From: Rikenellaceae bacterium
GTDB lineage: Bacteria; Bacteroidota; Bacteroidia; Bacteroidales; Rikenellaceae
Length of the DNA stretch: 64,000 nucleotides
Direction: 5' to 3'
Assembly (NCBI GenBank): GCA_017936385.1
Contig: JAGBFQ010000019.1
Span: forward strand, 1-64,000
In this document: in pieces, positions 35,668-43,013 of the stretch
Layout: each line of letters opens with the position of its first letter
How positions within the stretch are numbered: position 1 is the stretch's first letter
Position numbers and translations under genes: made by a program
Notes under the pieces: generated by a model
The model's input: the letters and a program-made list of their open reading frames with translations, nothing else
What the model was told of the DNA's origin: nothing
Databases searched by the model: none

Positions 35668-35676
35668 CAAAAGATA
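35668..35676 (-). promoter_or_regulatory. Imperfect -7 box before htpG
   Basis: The minus strand reads TATCTTTTG, the -7 consensus with one extra T, about 47 bp before the htpG ATG. I see no CIRCE element. Confidence 0.35.
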
Positions 35677-35730
35677 TGCCACCCCTCTCGGTACGCCATT
35701 TTGTCACTCTCGGCGTGACACTTTGACCAT

Positions 35731-36363
35731 TTATTTATGAGGTTTGTCAGTCAGACGTATCAGATAGACGCCCAACAAAGCCTGCGCAGCATAATAGGTA
35801 CTCATAATCAGAGTACCGGCGTGGGGAATCTGTTCCACAAAACGGTTCCACGCAATAATTGAGTCGGAGCCGACAAATAGCAGTGCGCCCATAGCGACAA
35901 CACCCCACCCTTTGCACTCCACAAACATTGCACTCACGCTCATCGCCACAATGACGGCGATATACACTCCAACACCTACAAACTCTACGCCATCAGTTTG
36001 TGGTAGGATTTGAGAGCCTATAACTCCTGCTACAATCAACGGGAGGATGGCCAAAGGAGTACGCTTCAATTGCCAGCGGCCGAGCCTAAGGAATATCGTG
36101 GCATAAACAATTTGAGCCACGGTGAAACTTCCTACCTGAGGCAGAAACATATTCAATCCTCCGAACACATCACCCAAAGCCGAGAATACCAAAGCTATGG
36201 TTGCACTCCATCTTACACTCCCTCCCCACAATGCACACGTTAGAGCCAACACCGCAACAGGGACACATATCCACACACTACGCACAATTGGCGGCAACAC
36301 AAAAAAAGCTACTGCCGCAAACAGATACACGGCAGTAGCTTTTTTAATTAGTTTATCTCTCAT
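35731..36363 (-). CDS. Lysoplasmalogenase (YhhN family)
   Basis: The 210-residue membrane protein has about eight hydrophobic helices. YhhN signatures are FSALGDVFGG near 60, an F-x-x-A-Q-I-V-Y segment, LLFVGSDSIIAWNRF near 161 and STYYAAQALLGVYL near 188. Family members hydrolyse the vinyl-ether bond of lysoplasmalogens, plausible for an anaerobe with plasmalogen lipids. Codons 7-19 or so are encoded by a perfect 10-bp terminator-like hairpin (36308-36339), which is unusual. The gene follows the thioesterase by 11 bp. Confidence 0.82.
   Translation of the reverse strand: MRDKLIKKATAVYLFAAVAFFVLPPIVRSVWICVPVAVLALTCALWGGSVRWSATIALVFSALGDVFGGLNMFLPQVGSFTVAQIVYATIFLRLGRWQLKRTPLAILPLIVAGVIGSQILPQTDGVEFVGVGVYIAVIVAMSVSAMFVECKGWGVVAMGALLFVGSDSIIAWNRFVEQIPHAGTLIMSTYYAAQALLGVYLIRLTDKPHK
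36301..36345 (-). terminator. Bidirectional terminator hairpin inside the lysoplasmalogenase start
   Basis: GCTACTGCCG (36308-36317) and CGGCAGTAGC (36330-36339) form a perfect 10-bp stem around a 12-nt loop, flanked by A7 on one side and T6 on the other, so it can act on both strands. On minus it follows the thioesterase stop by about 30 bp but lies within the next reading frame. Confidence 0.65.
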
Positions 36364-36374
36364 TACAAGAATCC

Positions 36375-36782
36375 TTAGTTATTACCTTTCTTTATCATTT
36401 CGATGAACCACGACGGGCAACGCACCGGGCGGCGTGTGACAGCGTCTACACTTGCCAACACCGTCGAACCGGTGTTGAGCAATTCGCCTTTGTCGTTGCG
36501 AATCTCATATTCGAAAGTCACCTTCACTTGTGGCTCCGAGGCCAATCGCACGGTGACATGCAAAATCTCGTCGTAGTATGCCGGAGCAAGGTATTTCGTA
36601 TGCACTTCGCGCACCACAAGGTACACTCCTCTCTCCTCCATTTCGCGGTAGCTAACTCCCAATCGACGCATATACTCCGTGCGGGCCATCTCATAATAGT
36701 AAACATAATTAGAGTGGTGCACGATACCCATGCGGTCGGTTTCGTTATACCTGACGCGAATATCCACTACCTGCTCGCGCAT
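36375..36782 (-). CDS. Acyl-CoA thioesterase (4HBT/YbgC-like hotdog fold)
   Basis: The 135-residue protein has the hotdog-family signature RYNETDRMGIVHHSNYVYYYEMAR near 10-33 (Asp and His at the active site). Such enzymes hydrolyse short-chain or aromatic acyl-CoA thioesters. Start and length are typical. It begins 3 bp after the guaB stop and is probably co-transcribed with it; no functional link is evident. Confidence 0.87.
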   Translation of the reverse strand: MREQVVDIRVRYNETDRMGIVHHSNYVYYYEMARTEYMRRLGVSYREMEERGVYLVVREVHTKYLAPAYYDEILHVTVRLASEPQVKVTFEYEIRNDKGELLNTGSTVLASVDAVTRRPVRCPSWFIEMIKKGNN

Positions 36783-36785
36783 CGC

Positions 36786-38255
36786 TTACTCTCCACGGCT
36801 ATAGTTAGGAGCCTCGCGGGTAATTGCAACGTCGTGCGGGTGGCTCTCGGCCATACCCGAGTTGGTGATGCGGATGAATTTGGCGTTATGCAAAGCCTCG
36901 ATAGTCGGAGCACCACAATAGCCCATTCCCGAACGCAAACCACCAATGAGTTGGTAAATCACCTCATTCAAATATCCTTTATAAGGAACTCGAGCTGCGA
37001 TACCCTCGGGAACCAACTTCTTGGCATCGGTCTCGCTGGCTTGGAAGTAGCGGTCTTTCGAGCCACAGTGCATAGCCTCCAGCGAACCCATACCACGGTA
37101 TGCCTTAAACTTACGACCGTTGAAGATGATGGTCTCACCGGGCGACTCCTCGACACCGGCAAACATCGAACCTGCCATTACACAGTCGCCACCGGCAGCC
37201 AGAGCCTTAACAATATCACCCGAGTAGCGCAAGCCACCGTCTGCAATAATCGTAGCACCGGTACCTTTGATAGCCTCGGCTGCATCGAAGATAGCCGACA
37301 ACTGAGGAACACCCACACCGGCAATCACGCGGGTAGTACAAATCGAACCCGGACCGATACCTACTTTAACACCATCGGCACCATTCTCAACCAGGAACTT
37401 GGCAGCCTCGCCCGTTGCGACGTTACCCACAACGACATCCAGCGAAGGATATTTTGCTTTGGCGGCTTTCAGCACGTTGAGCACGTTTTTGGAGTGACCG
37501 TGTGCAGTGTCGATTACGATAGCGTCAACACCTGCCTCATAGAGTGCATCTACACGCTCCATCGAGTCTCTGGTCACACCCACACCGGCAGCTACACGCA
37601 GACGACCGCGCGAGTCTTTACAAGCGTTGGGATAATCCTTGATTTTGGTAATATCGCGGTAGGTGAGCAGACCGATAAGTTTACCGGCATCGTCAACTAC
37701 GGGCAGTTTCTCGATTTTGTTCTCCAGCAAGATTTGCGAGGCGGTGGCCAAATCCGAGTTACGGGTAGTAACCAGGTTGGTGGTCATAATGTCCTCAATC
37801 TTGCGAGTCATATCGGTTTGGAAACGGAGGTCGCGGTTAGTAACGATACCGATAAGGGTATTTTCGCCATTAACTACGGGGATGCCACCGATTTTGTTGT
37901 CATGCATAATTTGGAGAGCATCGCCAACGGTGTTCTCTTTGCTGATGGTGATAGGGTCGTAAATCATACCGTTCTCGGCACGTTTTACTTTGCGCACCTG
38001 TGCAGCTTGTTGTGCAATGGTCATATTCTTGTGAATAACACCGATACCACCTTCGCGGGCGATGGCAATAGCCAGGTCTGCCTCGGTCACGGTGTCCATT
38101 GCTGCCGACACGATAGGAGTGTTCAGCGCGATATTTCTCGAAAATTTCGAAACTATGCTTACCTGAGCAGGAATAACTTCCGAATACGCAGGCACAAGAA
38201 GAACGTCATCAAATGTCAGTCCTTCGGAAACGATTTTGGTGTCAATAAACGACAT
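36786..38255 (-). CDS. guaB: IMP dehydrogenase
   Basis: The 489-residue enzyme oxidises IMP to XMP, the first committed step to GMP. The TIM barrel is split by two CBS domains (about 95-205). The catalytic loop [11 protein letters not shown] has Cys306. Other features are the N-terminal [13 protein letters not shown] and the flap region near 385-420. A clear -7 box lies 24 bp upstream. Confidence 0.97.
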   Translation of the reverse strand: MSFIDTKIVSEGLTFDDVLLVPAYSEVIPAQVSIVSKFSRNIALNTPIVSAAMDTVTEADLAIAIAREGGIGVIHKNMTIAQQAAQVRKVKRAENGMIYDPITISKENTVGDALQIMHDNKIGGIPVVNGENTLIGIVTNRDLRFQTDMTRKIEDIMTTNLVTTRNSDLATASQILLENKIEKLPVVDDAGKLIGLLTYRDITKIKDYPNACKDSRGRLRVAAGVGVTRDSMERVDALYEAGVDAIVIDTAHGHSKNVLNVLKAAKAKYPSLDVVVGNVATGEAAKFLVENGADGVKVGIGPGSICTTRVIAGVGVPQLSAIFDAAEAIKGTGATIIADGGLRYSGDIVKALAAGGDCVMAGSMFAGVEESPGETIIFNGRKFKAYRGMGSLEAMHCGSKDRYFQASETDAKKLVPEGIAARVPYKGYLNEVIYQLIGGLRSGMGYCGAPTIEALHNAKFIRITNSGMAESHPHDVAITREAPNYSRGE

Positions 38256-38279
38256 AAGGTTCTATATTTTGGATTTGGA

Positions 38280-38287
38280 CAAAGATA
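38280..38287 (-). promoter_or_regulatory. -7 box of the guaB promoter
   Basis: The minus strand reads TATCTTTG, 25-32 bp before the guaB ATG. Confidence 0.65.
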
Positions 38288-38327
38288 CATATTTTTTTAC
38301 AAACTTCGGCCCTTTGGGCATGTTTTT

Positions 38328-39083
38328 TTAACATCCGAACAACACGTCCACCAATTCACACTCTGCAAGTGGCTCCTCCGAGTCTATGCAAACCTCTGAA
38401 TCTTCGATGGTTGCCACACCCGACACAGTTTTGTCGCAGCTCTTAATTTTGACAGTGTAACGTCCCGTTGGCGGAAGTATTTTGTGGCTTTCATCCGTAA
38501 CTACACTTCCCGACACATGACGTCCACACACCAAGTAGGGGTGTCCGAGCAGCTTTGCCACACGCGCCATGTCGCCACGACCCAGAGCACCGCGCACCTC
38601 GGTCGAACTGACCGAAAGGCCATCAGCCGTCTGAACTCCGATTTCCGTCACACCAAAGCCAAGACGCTCGCCATACTTCTCGAGCATTCCACGGTCACCC
38701 TCCTGCCCCTTTCCGAAACGATGGTCATAGCCGACTATCACATGCACTGCACCCAAAGCACAGTACAACACCTTCTCGATGAAATCCTGGGCCGACATAT
38801 TGCGCAACTCCTCGTCGAACGGCAACACCACAACATGACCCACACCCACAGCTTCCAGCAATCTAAGTTTCTCGTCGACAGTCGACAATAAGCCTACCCC
38901 ACCCTCGCCTCTCGGGTGATTACCAAAAGTCACAACAACGGATTCTGCCTCCAACTCTCGAGCCTTCGAGGTAAGTGCATCAAGGAGCACACGATGTCCT
39001 CGGTGGACGCCGTCGAACGACCCGACTGTAACAACCGTCGGGCTCCCCGCATGCAGACTTTCTATGCCGTAGCTGGTTTTCAT
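38328..39083 (-). CDS. FAD synthetase-type RibF lacking a normal flavokinase domain
   Basis: The 251-residue protein has an intact nucleotidyltransferase domain: VGSFDGVHRGH at 20-30, VGYDHRFGKG and SSTEVRGAL. This half makes FAD from FMN and ATP. Usual RibF proteins (about 310 residues) continue into a riboflavin kinase domain with GRxxGFPTAN; here that motif is absent and only about 65 residues remain, with PPTGRYTVKI as the only recognisable strand. The gene starts in the rex stop (TGATG overlap). Riboflavin kinase activity is doubtful; another ribF may exist elsewhere. Confidence 0.82.
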   Translation of the reverse strand: MKTSYGIESLHAGSPTVVTVGSFDGVHRGHRVLLDALTSKARELEAESVVVTFGNHPRGEGGVGLLSTVDEKLRLLEAVGVGHVVVLPFDEELRNMSAQDFIEKVLYCALGAVHVIVGYDHRFGKGQEGDRGMLEKYGERLGFGVTEIGVQTADGLSVSSTEVRGALGRGDMARVAKLLGHPYLVCGRHVSGSVVTDESHKILPPTGRYTVKIKSCDKTVSGVATIEDSEVCIDSEEPLAECELVDVLFGC

Positions 39084-39718
39084 CAGATGTTGCTATCCTC
39101 GCTCTCTTTGACAAAATAGGCCACCTTCTCGAGCAGTGTGGTAATATCGTAATTTTCGACAATAATTCCTTTGGGAAAGTTGAGCGGCATCGAAGTGAAG
39201 TTAAGCACGCCCTTGATACCTGCATTGATGATAGGTACCACAAGTCCTGATGCGGCACTCGTAGGCGACGACAACACCACGATATTGATATCGTTATTCT
39301 CGGCAACCTCCTCAAAATCCTTCATATCGTAGCACGGGATACCCATAACCTCACTACCCACCTTGTCGGGGTCGATGTCAAAGGCTGCCACAATGCGCAA
39401 TTTGAGTCGTTTGCCATTGAAGTATTTGGTGATTGCCTGACCCAGGTGTCCCATTCCGATAACGGCTATATTGATTGGTTCGCGGCTATCCAGGATGTCG
39501 CTGATGAATTGTATGAGGACTTTGACGTCGTAGCCCTTTTTGGTGTCACTCGAAAAGCCAATCAACATCAAATCACGGCGAACCTGCACAGCCGTTATTC
39601 CGTGGAAGCCTGCCAGCACGTGCGAGAAAACGTGCGAAATACCTTGCTTATCGCAGCTAATCAGCGTGCGGCGGTATTCGCTAAGTCGTTCGATGGTTTT
39701 TTCGGGGATGTTTAGCAT
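39083..39718 (-). CDS. rex: Redox-sensing transcriptional repressor Rex
   Basis: The 211-residue regulator has an N-terminal winged helix (about 1-80, QVRRDLMLIG as recognition region) and a Rossmann NAD(H)-binding domain with IGMGHLGQAI near 88-97. Rex binds DNA when NADH/NAD+ is low and represses fermentation and respiration genes. Overlap with the ribF-like gene suggests translational coupling; both deal with redox cofactors. Confidence 0.95.
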   Translation of the reverse strand: MLNIPEKTIERLSEYRRTLISCDKQGISHVFSHVLAGFHGITAVQVRRDLMLIGFSSDTKKGYDVKVLIQFISDILDSREPINIAVIGMGHLGQAITKYFNGKRLKLRIVAAFDIDPDKVGSEVMGIPCYDMKDFEEVAENNDINIVVLSSPTSAASGLVVPIINAGIKGVLNFTSMPLNFPKGIIVENYDITTLLEKVAYFVKESEDSNI

Positions 39719-39747
39719 AGTTGGTTTCGTATTTTTCCGTATTTCAT

Positions 39748-40464
39748 TTATTCCGTTTGAGTGATTACCTCCGAGTCCCCGGATTTGATGATGTCAGTCT
39801 GACAGTTACCGTGGTACTCAATTCGGCTACCCTCCGACAGGGTGGCGGTCAACAATTCGTCACACCCCAGACTTAACGAGGAGCGAACCAATGTGGCGTT
39901 GCACACCTTGGTTGAGAATCGGCGTTCCATAACCGAGCTCTCCTCCAACATAAAGTTTCCGTACTCGGCATAACCCTGCAATCGAACCTTGGAGTCATCC
40001 TCGGCATTGAGGTTAAACTTTTCGAGTTGCACACCGAAACTAACATCCGAGTTAATAGTCATCAGAACCAGTGAATCACGTCTGATAACTATCTCGGAGG
40101 TCATCTGTGAGTTGCGAATGTCGAACATCGACACCTCCGATACGTCGGGGATATGCACCTCGGTGATGAGAGGGGTCTGAAACGTAATATTGTTTTTGTA
40201 ACCCACTTTAAGCGTACCCTTCATCACTCTGACCGACACATTCGACAGCAGTTCCTCGTCGCACTTGACCGTCACCATATCTTTGTCCAGCGACGGGTCG
40301 ATGACAAGTTTCAGTCCGTTGCGCACCTCCACACCTGTATAGCCACCGATTATTGTGCGCACATCCTCCACAAGCAGGCCGCTACCATAGACCGTATTTT
40401 TTTGACAGCCTACCAAGCAGCACACGCCCACAATCGACATCACGAATCTCATCAATCGTTCCAT
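39748..40464 (-). CDS. GIN-domain (DUF2807) lipoprotein
   Basis: The product of about 238 residues begins with a lipoprotein signal (CCLVGC, mature Cys near 20). The rest is a right-handed beta-solenoid typical of GIN/DUF2807 domains, with GSGLLVEDVRTIIGGYTGVEV and repeated short strands (VRLQGYAEYGNFMLEESSV). These are common envelope proteins in Bacteroidetes, probably adhesive; no activity is established. The ATG at 40464 follows a purine-rich GGGAGAG; 40452 is an alternative. Sits between tamL and rex. Confidence 0.8.
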   Translation of the reverse strand: MERLMRFVMSIVGVCCLVGCQKNTVYGSGLLVEDVRTIIGGYTGVEVRNGLKLVIDPSLDKDMVTVKCDEELLSNVSVRVMKGTLKVGYKNNITFQTPLITEVHIPDVSEVSMFDIRNSQMTSEIVIRRDSLVLMTINSDVSFGVQLEKFNLNAEDDSKVRLQGYAEYGNFMLEESSVMERRFSTKVCNATLVRSSLSLGCDELLTATLSEGSRIEYHGNCQTDIIKSGDSEVITQTE

Positions 40465-40482
40465 ACTCTTCTCTCCCACTCT

Positions 40483-42846
40483 CTAAAACGGGTAGCCGAC
40501 ACCAAAGTTCAGCGCCATATTTTTCCACTTGAAATCATGAATCCATCGCTGTCCCTCGGGCCAATTCGGATTATGTATCTGCACGCCCCAATCCAGACGC
40601 AGAATAGCAAACGTAATATCCAATCGCAAACCCAAGCCCGCATCAAAACCCAACTGCTTGTAGAAACTGTCTAATCGGAACACTGCCGCGGGGTCATCCG
40701 TATCTCTGCCACTCAAGAACCACACATTACCCACATCCGCGAATGCCGCACCATGAATCATGCTCCAAATCTTGAAACGATACTCCAAGTTAGCCTCCAA
40801 CTTCATATTACCGAATTGAATCGGATAATCCACATCTGTCGGTTGTGGCGAGCCTCCAGGTCCGAGAGTACGTGCCGCCCATCCACGCATACTATTGGCG
40901 CCACCCGAAAAGAACAGACGGTCGAAAGGTAGTGACGAGGCATTTCCATAGGAGTAACCTGCACCGGCATACAGACGATAAGCCATCGAACTACGTTTGC
41001 CAAGCACAAATTTTTGGCTGAAGTTCACATCTCCACGCACGTATTGCGAATATGGAATTCCAAACAATTTATAGACCCCTTCGGCCGAGGGTTTACCAAA
41101 CAGATGCGACAGGCCATCCACAAGGTTGCCCGCCGTTTCGACATTTGCACGAACCACCACCGCATCGCCGTTGATGTTACGCACCTGATTGTTGAACACA
41201 AACTGTCCCGAGATTCCGGCAATCAGTTGCGACGTGTAGCTATTGATAAGATAGGGGTTCTTGAGTTGTTTCTTAAAACTTTCATCCAAGTGGCCCATCT
41301 TGATAAGACTCCAGTCAATCGGGCGCACGGTGAATGTTGAGAACACGCCATTATTCCAATTGTAGGCCCAATTGATGGTCGATAGGGTTCGTTGGTAGTA
41401 CACGCGGTCTTGTTGGTTGACCGACACAGCCACACGTGTACGCGGAGCATTGACGTTAGGCGAGCGGTCGATATTTCCGAGCAGCAGAAATCTCGGAATC
41501 TCAAGACCCACGGCACCTCCCATTTCGTACGAGGTACGTTTGCTGCCCGACTTGAGAAACTCATATCCGGCCGACAGCGAAACATCCAACATCTCCGAAC
41601 CGCGGAACAGATTCTTGTTCTGATAGCCCACCGTAGCCCTCAAGCCGTAGAATGTCGAAGTGGTACTACCCTCGATTTCGAACAGAAAGCCGTTACGTTT
41701 GGTCTGCGTTCCGAGAATATTACACGTCAAATAGGCTTCGTTGGTTTGGTCGGTCGACTTGAGCGAGTCGCTTCCGATATATGTAACCTGTGTTTGATGG
41801 CCGATGTTATTTTCCTCCTCAAACAGGACATTCACACTACGATAGTTACCCAAGCTGATAAGATTAGCGTACGTTTTGTCTACCAGCGAGTTATCATATA
41901 GGTTATTAGCCGTCAGTTTGATATTGTTACTGAGTACCTTTGGACGCATACGCAACACCCCGTCATAGATAATGTTGAGTCCGCGATATTGCACGGTATC
42001 AAGACGTGCCCGATTCGTCGAATCGAGGTACGAGATTGTCGGGTCATAGTTCGGGAATACGTTGATATTGCGGATTCTGTAAACCGAGTTGCTGGCATAG
42101 CGTGGCGAACCGTTGTCGTTGTAGCCCGTCAATCGTGGGTGAACAACCATTGTCAGGTCTACGGTGTGGTTACCCACGGTGCTGTCGGCCTCATAGGTAA
42201 TATTGCTAACGTTGAAACCGTAGTATCCGATGTTTTTGAGATAGTCGGCAATGCGCGTGCGCTCATCATCGAGCGTTTGGTCATTATAAATCTCGCCTGA
42301 TTTGAGCAGCGTGTGTCGCTGTTGGTCGAGTATGATATTCTCAAGAAACGGGTCGCGGAAGTCATACGAGATTTTGCCGATTCTGTAAGGTGTGTTTTGT
42401 TTGCCGCTGTATGTCACCTTGACCCTTTTGCGTTTTTGGATGGTGTCTATTCGGTAGTCCTCGGTGGCATTAAAGAAACCACGGCTGAACAGATAGGTGC
42501 GTATATTTTTGGCCGAATTTTCGGTTTGATTAAGGTCAAAATATACGGGTTCCTCGCCCACTCTACGCAGAAAGTTATTCCACGCATCCTGTTTATCGGG
42601 ATTTGCTTGCGCATAGAGCCACACGCCGAAGTTTATGCCGAGAACCTTTTTGTTGGGTTTCTGGTGGATATACTCTTCGATGTCCGAGGCGGGTACACGT
42701 TCGTTTTTGGGTGCGGACTTATCAATTTCGACAATATTTTTGGCCAGCAGGTATTCACCTTCGGGGATGCGACGCGTCACACCGCAACCACTCAACAGAG
42801 CCATTACGACGGCACAGACCGACAATATTCCCACAAGGCGTTTCAT
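40483..42846 (-). CDS. tamL: TamL-type Omp85 lipoprotein (BamA/TamA family)
   Basis: The 787-residue outer-membrane protein begins with a lipoprotein signal (LLSGC, Cys near 21). POTRA-like segments follow (about 30-330). A C-terminal barrel carries the Omp85 signature near 690-705 (FSGGANSMRGW, matching the VRGF-type lock motif). Lipidated TamA-like proteins in Bacteroidetes are called TamL and work with TamB in outer-membrane assembly; no tamB is in this window. The ATG at 42846 matches the signal peptide; a longer frame crosses the promoter. Confidence 0.88.
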   Translation of the reverse strand: MKRLVGILSVCAVVMALLSGCGVTRRIPEGEYLLAKNIVEIDKSAPKNERVPASDIEEYIHQKPNKKVLGINFGVWLYAQANPDKQDAWNNFLRRVGEEPVYFDLNQTENSAKNIRTYLFSRGFFNATEDYRIDTIQKRKRVKVTYSGKQNTPYRIGKISYDFRDPFLENIILDQQRHTLLKSGEIYNDQTLDDERTRIADYLKNIGYYGFNVSNITYEADSTVGNHTVDLTMVVHPRLTGYNDNGSPRYASNSVYRIRNINVFPNYDPTISYLDSTNRARLDTVQYRGLNIIYDGVLRMRPKVLSNNIKLTANNLYDNSLVDKTYANLISLGNYRSVNVLFEEENNIGHQTQVTYIGSDSLKSTDQTNEAYLTCNILGTQTKRNGFLFEIEGSTTSTFYGLRATVGYQNKNLFRGSEMLDVSLSAGYEFLKSGSKRTSYEMGGAVGLEIPRFLLLGNIDRSPNVNAPRTRVAVSVNQQDRVYYQRTLSTINWAYNWNNGVFSTFTVRPIDWSLIKMGHLDESFKKQLKNPYLINSYTSQLIAGISGQFVFNNQVRNINGDAVVVRANVETAGNLVDGLSHLFGKPSAEGVYKLFGIPYSQYVRGDVNFSQKFVLGKRSSMAYRLYAGAGYSYGNASSLPFDRLFFSGGANSMRGWAARTLGPGGSPQPTDVDYPIQFGNMKLEANLEYRFKIWSMIHGAAFADVGNVWFLSGRDTDDPAAVFRLDSFYKQLGFDAGLGLRLDITFAILRLDWGVQIHNPNWPEGQRWIHDFKWKNMALNFGVGYPF

Positions 42847-42866
42847 TTCCGTTGCTTTCAATCGTA

Positions 42867-42874
42867 CAAAAATA
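42867..42874 (-). promoter_or_regulatory. -7 box of the tamL promoter
   Basis: The minus strand reads TATTTTTG, 20-28 bp before the tamL ATG. Confidence 0.5.
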
Positions 42875-42954
42875 ATAATTTTCGCGGGATATTCCGCTTT
42901 TAGTTGCAAAAATCGCCGCAAACCATACGCATTTCTTCGCCTAATTGAATGTAC

Positions 42955-42990
42955 AAATCCCCCAACGGCACTTTGTCCGTTGGGGGATTT
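42955..42990 (-). terminator. Terminator hairpin after the GDPD lipoprotein gene
   Basis: A perfect 14-bp stem AAATCCCCCAACGG/CCGTTGGGGGATTT with an 8-nt loop lies 24 bp after the stop. The T-tract on minus is weak (TG TACATT), so it may also be a processing or boundary hairpin. Confidence 0.6.
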
Positions 42991-43013
42991 GTTGATTTGT
43001 GTACTTAATCTAA

